From assembly GCA_037176905.1 (NCBI GenBank), contig JBBBWG010030820.1, forward strand, positions 1-30,408: a stretch of DNA of 30,408 nt, in the 5' to 3' direction. A program made the translations under genes and the position numbers. The DNA comes from Azolla pinnata. Taxonomy: Eukaryota > Streptophyta > Polypodiopsida > Salviniales > Salviniaceae. Positions 28,385 to 30,408 of this stretch are shown here, piece after piece. Every line of letters begins with the position of its first letter. The first letter of the stretch is position 1. The notes under the pieces are model-generated. The model searched no databases. It was not told where the DNA came from and saw only the letters and a program-made list of their open reading frames with translations.

Positions 28385-30408
28385 ATGATGCCCTTGAACA
28401 TAATGTAAAGAGATGGCTCAATGTGTGTATTTCTATTTGCATTTGAGCTTCTCATTTCCTCTGCTGCGTGTAATTCACCTCTGTCTTCTCATGTCTTCCC
28501 GTTTACCTGTGCTCCCATGTGCTCTGTTGTTTCTCATATCCTCCGTTCCTTCTATTCACATCCATAGAAATGTGTCGATTTTTAGCTTTTGCAATAGTTC
28601 ACATATACTGTATTTACTATGTTTGCAATACACATCATAAACTGTGCTATATAAACATATATACGTGTGTGCGTGTGTTTTTGAAAGTTTTTCACACATC
28701 ATTTACTGTATTTTGTGTTTACGAGCACACAATTTGAAGCATTTCATGCTTAATTGTTTTTATGTGGAAATATTTGGTTTCTCATAAATGTGTTTTATAA
28801 TGCATTAAAGCCATACTTAATTATCTGCATACTGGCAAAATATTCTGTTACATGAATGTCTACGTATGCATTTTGTGCATGTATTTAAGCATTGTGATAT
28901 TTGGTCAACGCAAAAGATGCTTCTAAATAGGGAGTGTAGGCATTCTTACACATTATTGTGTGTTTATGTATGGCTTGTGATCAATGAGTGCCTGGAATTT
29001 TCTGCAGAGAAGCTAGAGCATCATGGGGGACTCTCGTAGATTCTATAATCTCTATTATATTAGTCTTGTTTGGAGGCACTATGTCTGGCCTTACACTAGG
29101 GCTAATGTCTTTGGATGTGGTAGAGATGGAGGTTCTTCAAAGGAGTGGCTCGCCTCAAGAACAAAAGCAAGCTGGTATGCTTTTCTCTCCTCTCCATGAC
29201 CTATACTTTTATGATAAAAACACCCTTATCTGTGTTGTGGATCTCCAAAGACACCACTTGCAAAGTAGATGAGATTCATCCCCCAGATCATAGATGATAG
29301 AACTTTCTGACATGCTATATGCCTCTCTGTTGTCATTTGCGTAGGGAGAGTTGTGTAGCTGGATACTTATGACTTATTACTTTCCTTATTCCTTGATTAG
29401 TTGCTTAATCCTTAATCCTTTGGTTATTACCTACACCTACAATGCCGTAGGATGTAATTTTCTTATTTTCTCCTCGATGGTCCTTGATCAGTTATGTAAA
29501 TAATACAATTCTGCTTGTTCATGTACATATTGAGGTGATAAGTGAGTCTCATCATTTCAAAATATGATTGGAGTTCAATATGTTTTTCAACATATCAAAT
29601 CTAAATTCTCTGCAATATGGATACTCAACGCACCTCGAGAGTTATGCTTGTAAGGTTTTTTAGGCCCACAAATCTTTCAAAATATATAAATGTTTATTTC
29701 TTTATCATGAACTCTCAAAAATTCTGTCTTCTAACTTTAACGTGGAGATCTATATGATGCACTGCAGATTGTTACTTTGTGTGATAATCATATTACAGCC
29801 ATTAATTTGTCTTTTTTTAATAGCTATTATTGTCCCCGTGGTGAAGAATCAGCACCAGCTATTGGTAACACTTCTACTGTGCAATGCACTTGCCATGGAG
29901 GTAGGTTTCTGACTTTCATGCTTAGTTTTACTTTCCAACAAAGAAACTTGATACTTCTGGTGCAAAGATGGATTTATTTTCATTGCTTTCAGGCACTCCC
30001 GCTGTTCTTGGATAACATTTTCAACACAGTAGTTGCAGTCATTCTATCAGTTACTTTTGTTTTGGCATTCGGGGAGGTATTTAATCGTTCCGATGCTGGT
30101 TTTGAAAGTTATGCTGGATGGTTTTGTTTACCGTTCTCTTATTACGATAAAATCATTAGATTTGTCAAGTAACATGCCAGAAAACTTTGAAATAAAATGT
30201 GGAAAGTTGCTGATATTAGATTTGTCAAGTAACATGCCAGAAAACTTTGAAATAAAATGTGGAAATAAAATGTGTAGGATAAGTATTAAAGAGTGGATAA
30301 GAGAGATTATGTGCTGAGGATGAATGTAGTCGTCATCTAAGTCTTCTTTGCAGATCATACCCCAAGCTCTTTGTTCTAGATATGGGCTTGCAATCGGAGC
30401 TAATTTGG
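28385..30408 (+). CDS. DUF21/CNNM-type membrane protein, N-terminal part (runs off the window)
   Basis: Exons: 28385-28404 (inferred), 29008-29174, 29824-29900, 29993-30076, 30354 to the window end. All junctions are GT-AG and phases agree. Exon 2 has an in-frame stop just before its acceptor, so the start must lie upstream; CACCATGATGCCC at 28381-28393 followed by donor AT|GTAAAG gives the right phase and a good start context. The protein begins 'MMPLNIIEARASWGTLVDSI', then membrane segment 'ISIILVLFGGTMSGLTLGLM', 'VVEMEVLQRSGSPQEQKQA', 'AIIVPVVKNQHQLLVTLLLC', 'NALAMEALPLFLDNIFN', 'VVAVILSVTFVLAFGE' and 'IIPQALCSRYGLAIGAN'. This is the DUF21 (CNNM transmembrane) domain; full plant members add CBS domains and are thought to be involved in Mg2+ or other ion transport across membranes. 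About 128 residues are visible, against ~420-500 in the family. Substrate and compartment are unknown here. Confidence 0.88.
30155..30264. repeat. 60-bp tandem duplication inside intron 4 of the DUF21 gene
   Basis: A 50-bp stretch starting ATTAGATTTGTCAAGTAACA at 30155 repeats exactly from 30215, an offset of 60 bp; then AAATAAAATGTG begins a partial further echo. It is purely intronic and recent, as the copies are identical. Confidence 0.9.

Overview
The window is nuclear DNA of a land plant. The evidence is spliceosomal gene structure (GT-AG introns of about 80 to 1000 bp), plant-specific families (a Tubby-like F-box protein, a RIN4/NOI protein, a plant BFN nuclease, PLS-type PPR proteins), telo-box and G-box promoter motifs, and abundant microsatellites. 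The PPR proteins are intronless, have long PLS arrays with 'DMYAKCG' and 'LPVRDVVSW'-like motifs, and lack a DYW tail. To me this suggests a spore-bearing plant with an expanded PPR family, most likely a fern or lycophyte; that is an inference from style, not a database match. The window starts inside one gene and ends inside another.

Layout: (1) 1-357, + strand, GC-rich 3' end of a PPR gene. (2) 358-2610, no gene; tandem repeats and an orphan TATA-like box. (3) 2611-4870, - strand, Tubby-like F-box protein (4 coding exons, 409 aa), with a long CT-rich leader/promoter zone to about 7.3 kb. (4) 7.4-8.35 kb, a CATGCA/TACATA stretch and a CAT/CAC-based minisatellite. (5) 8950-9410, a fold-back MITE-like element, then AT-rich gene-free DNA to about 12.6 kb. 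(6) 13182-16227, + strand, bifunctional nuclease (BFN) protein of the BBD type, 10 exons, 343 aa. (7) 18752-21031, + strand, RIN4-like protein with two NOI motifs, 4 exons, 241 aa. (8) 23263-26307, - strand, intact single-exon PPR protein of 1014 aa. (9) 26308-28384, divergent intergenic region with a duplicated repeat block, a cluster of ACGT-core sites, a purine tract, a perfect Pol III B-box and a TTAGGG-type telomeric tract. (10) 28385-30408, + strand, 5' part of a DUF21/CNNM-type membrane protein that runs off the end.

The genes do not form an operon or pathway; they are separate plant transcription units. In other plants two of them (BBD-type nuclease and RIN4) belong to families implicated in immunity and stress, but nothing here shows that they are co-regulated. 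I found no clearly new multi-gene system. The most interesting items are the fold-back element, a possible intron-retention isoform of the RIN4-like gene that would carry a hydrophobic, Cys-rich tail, the triplicated ACGT site, and the hexameric telomere-type tract in a leader region. All exon models were made by eye from splice signals and family alignment knowledge; none was tested against transcripts.
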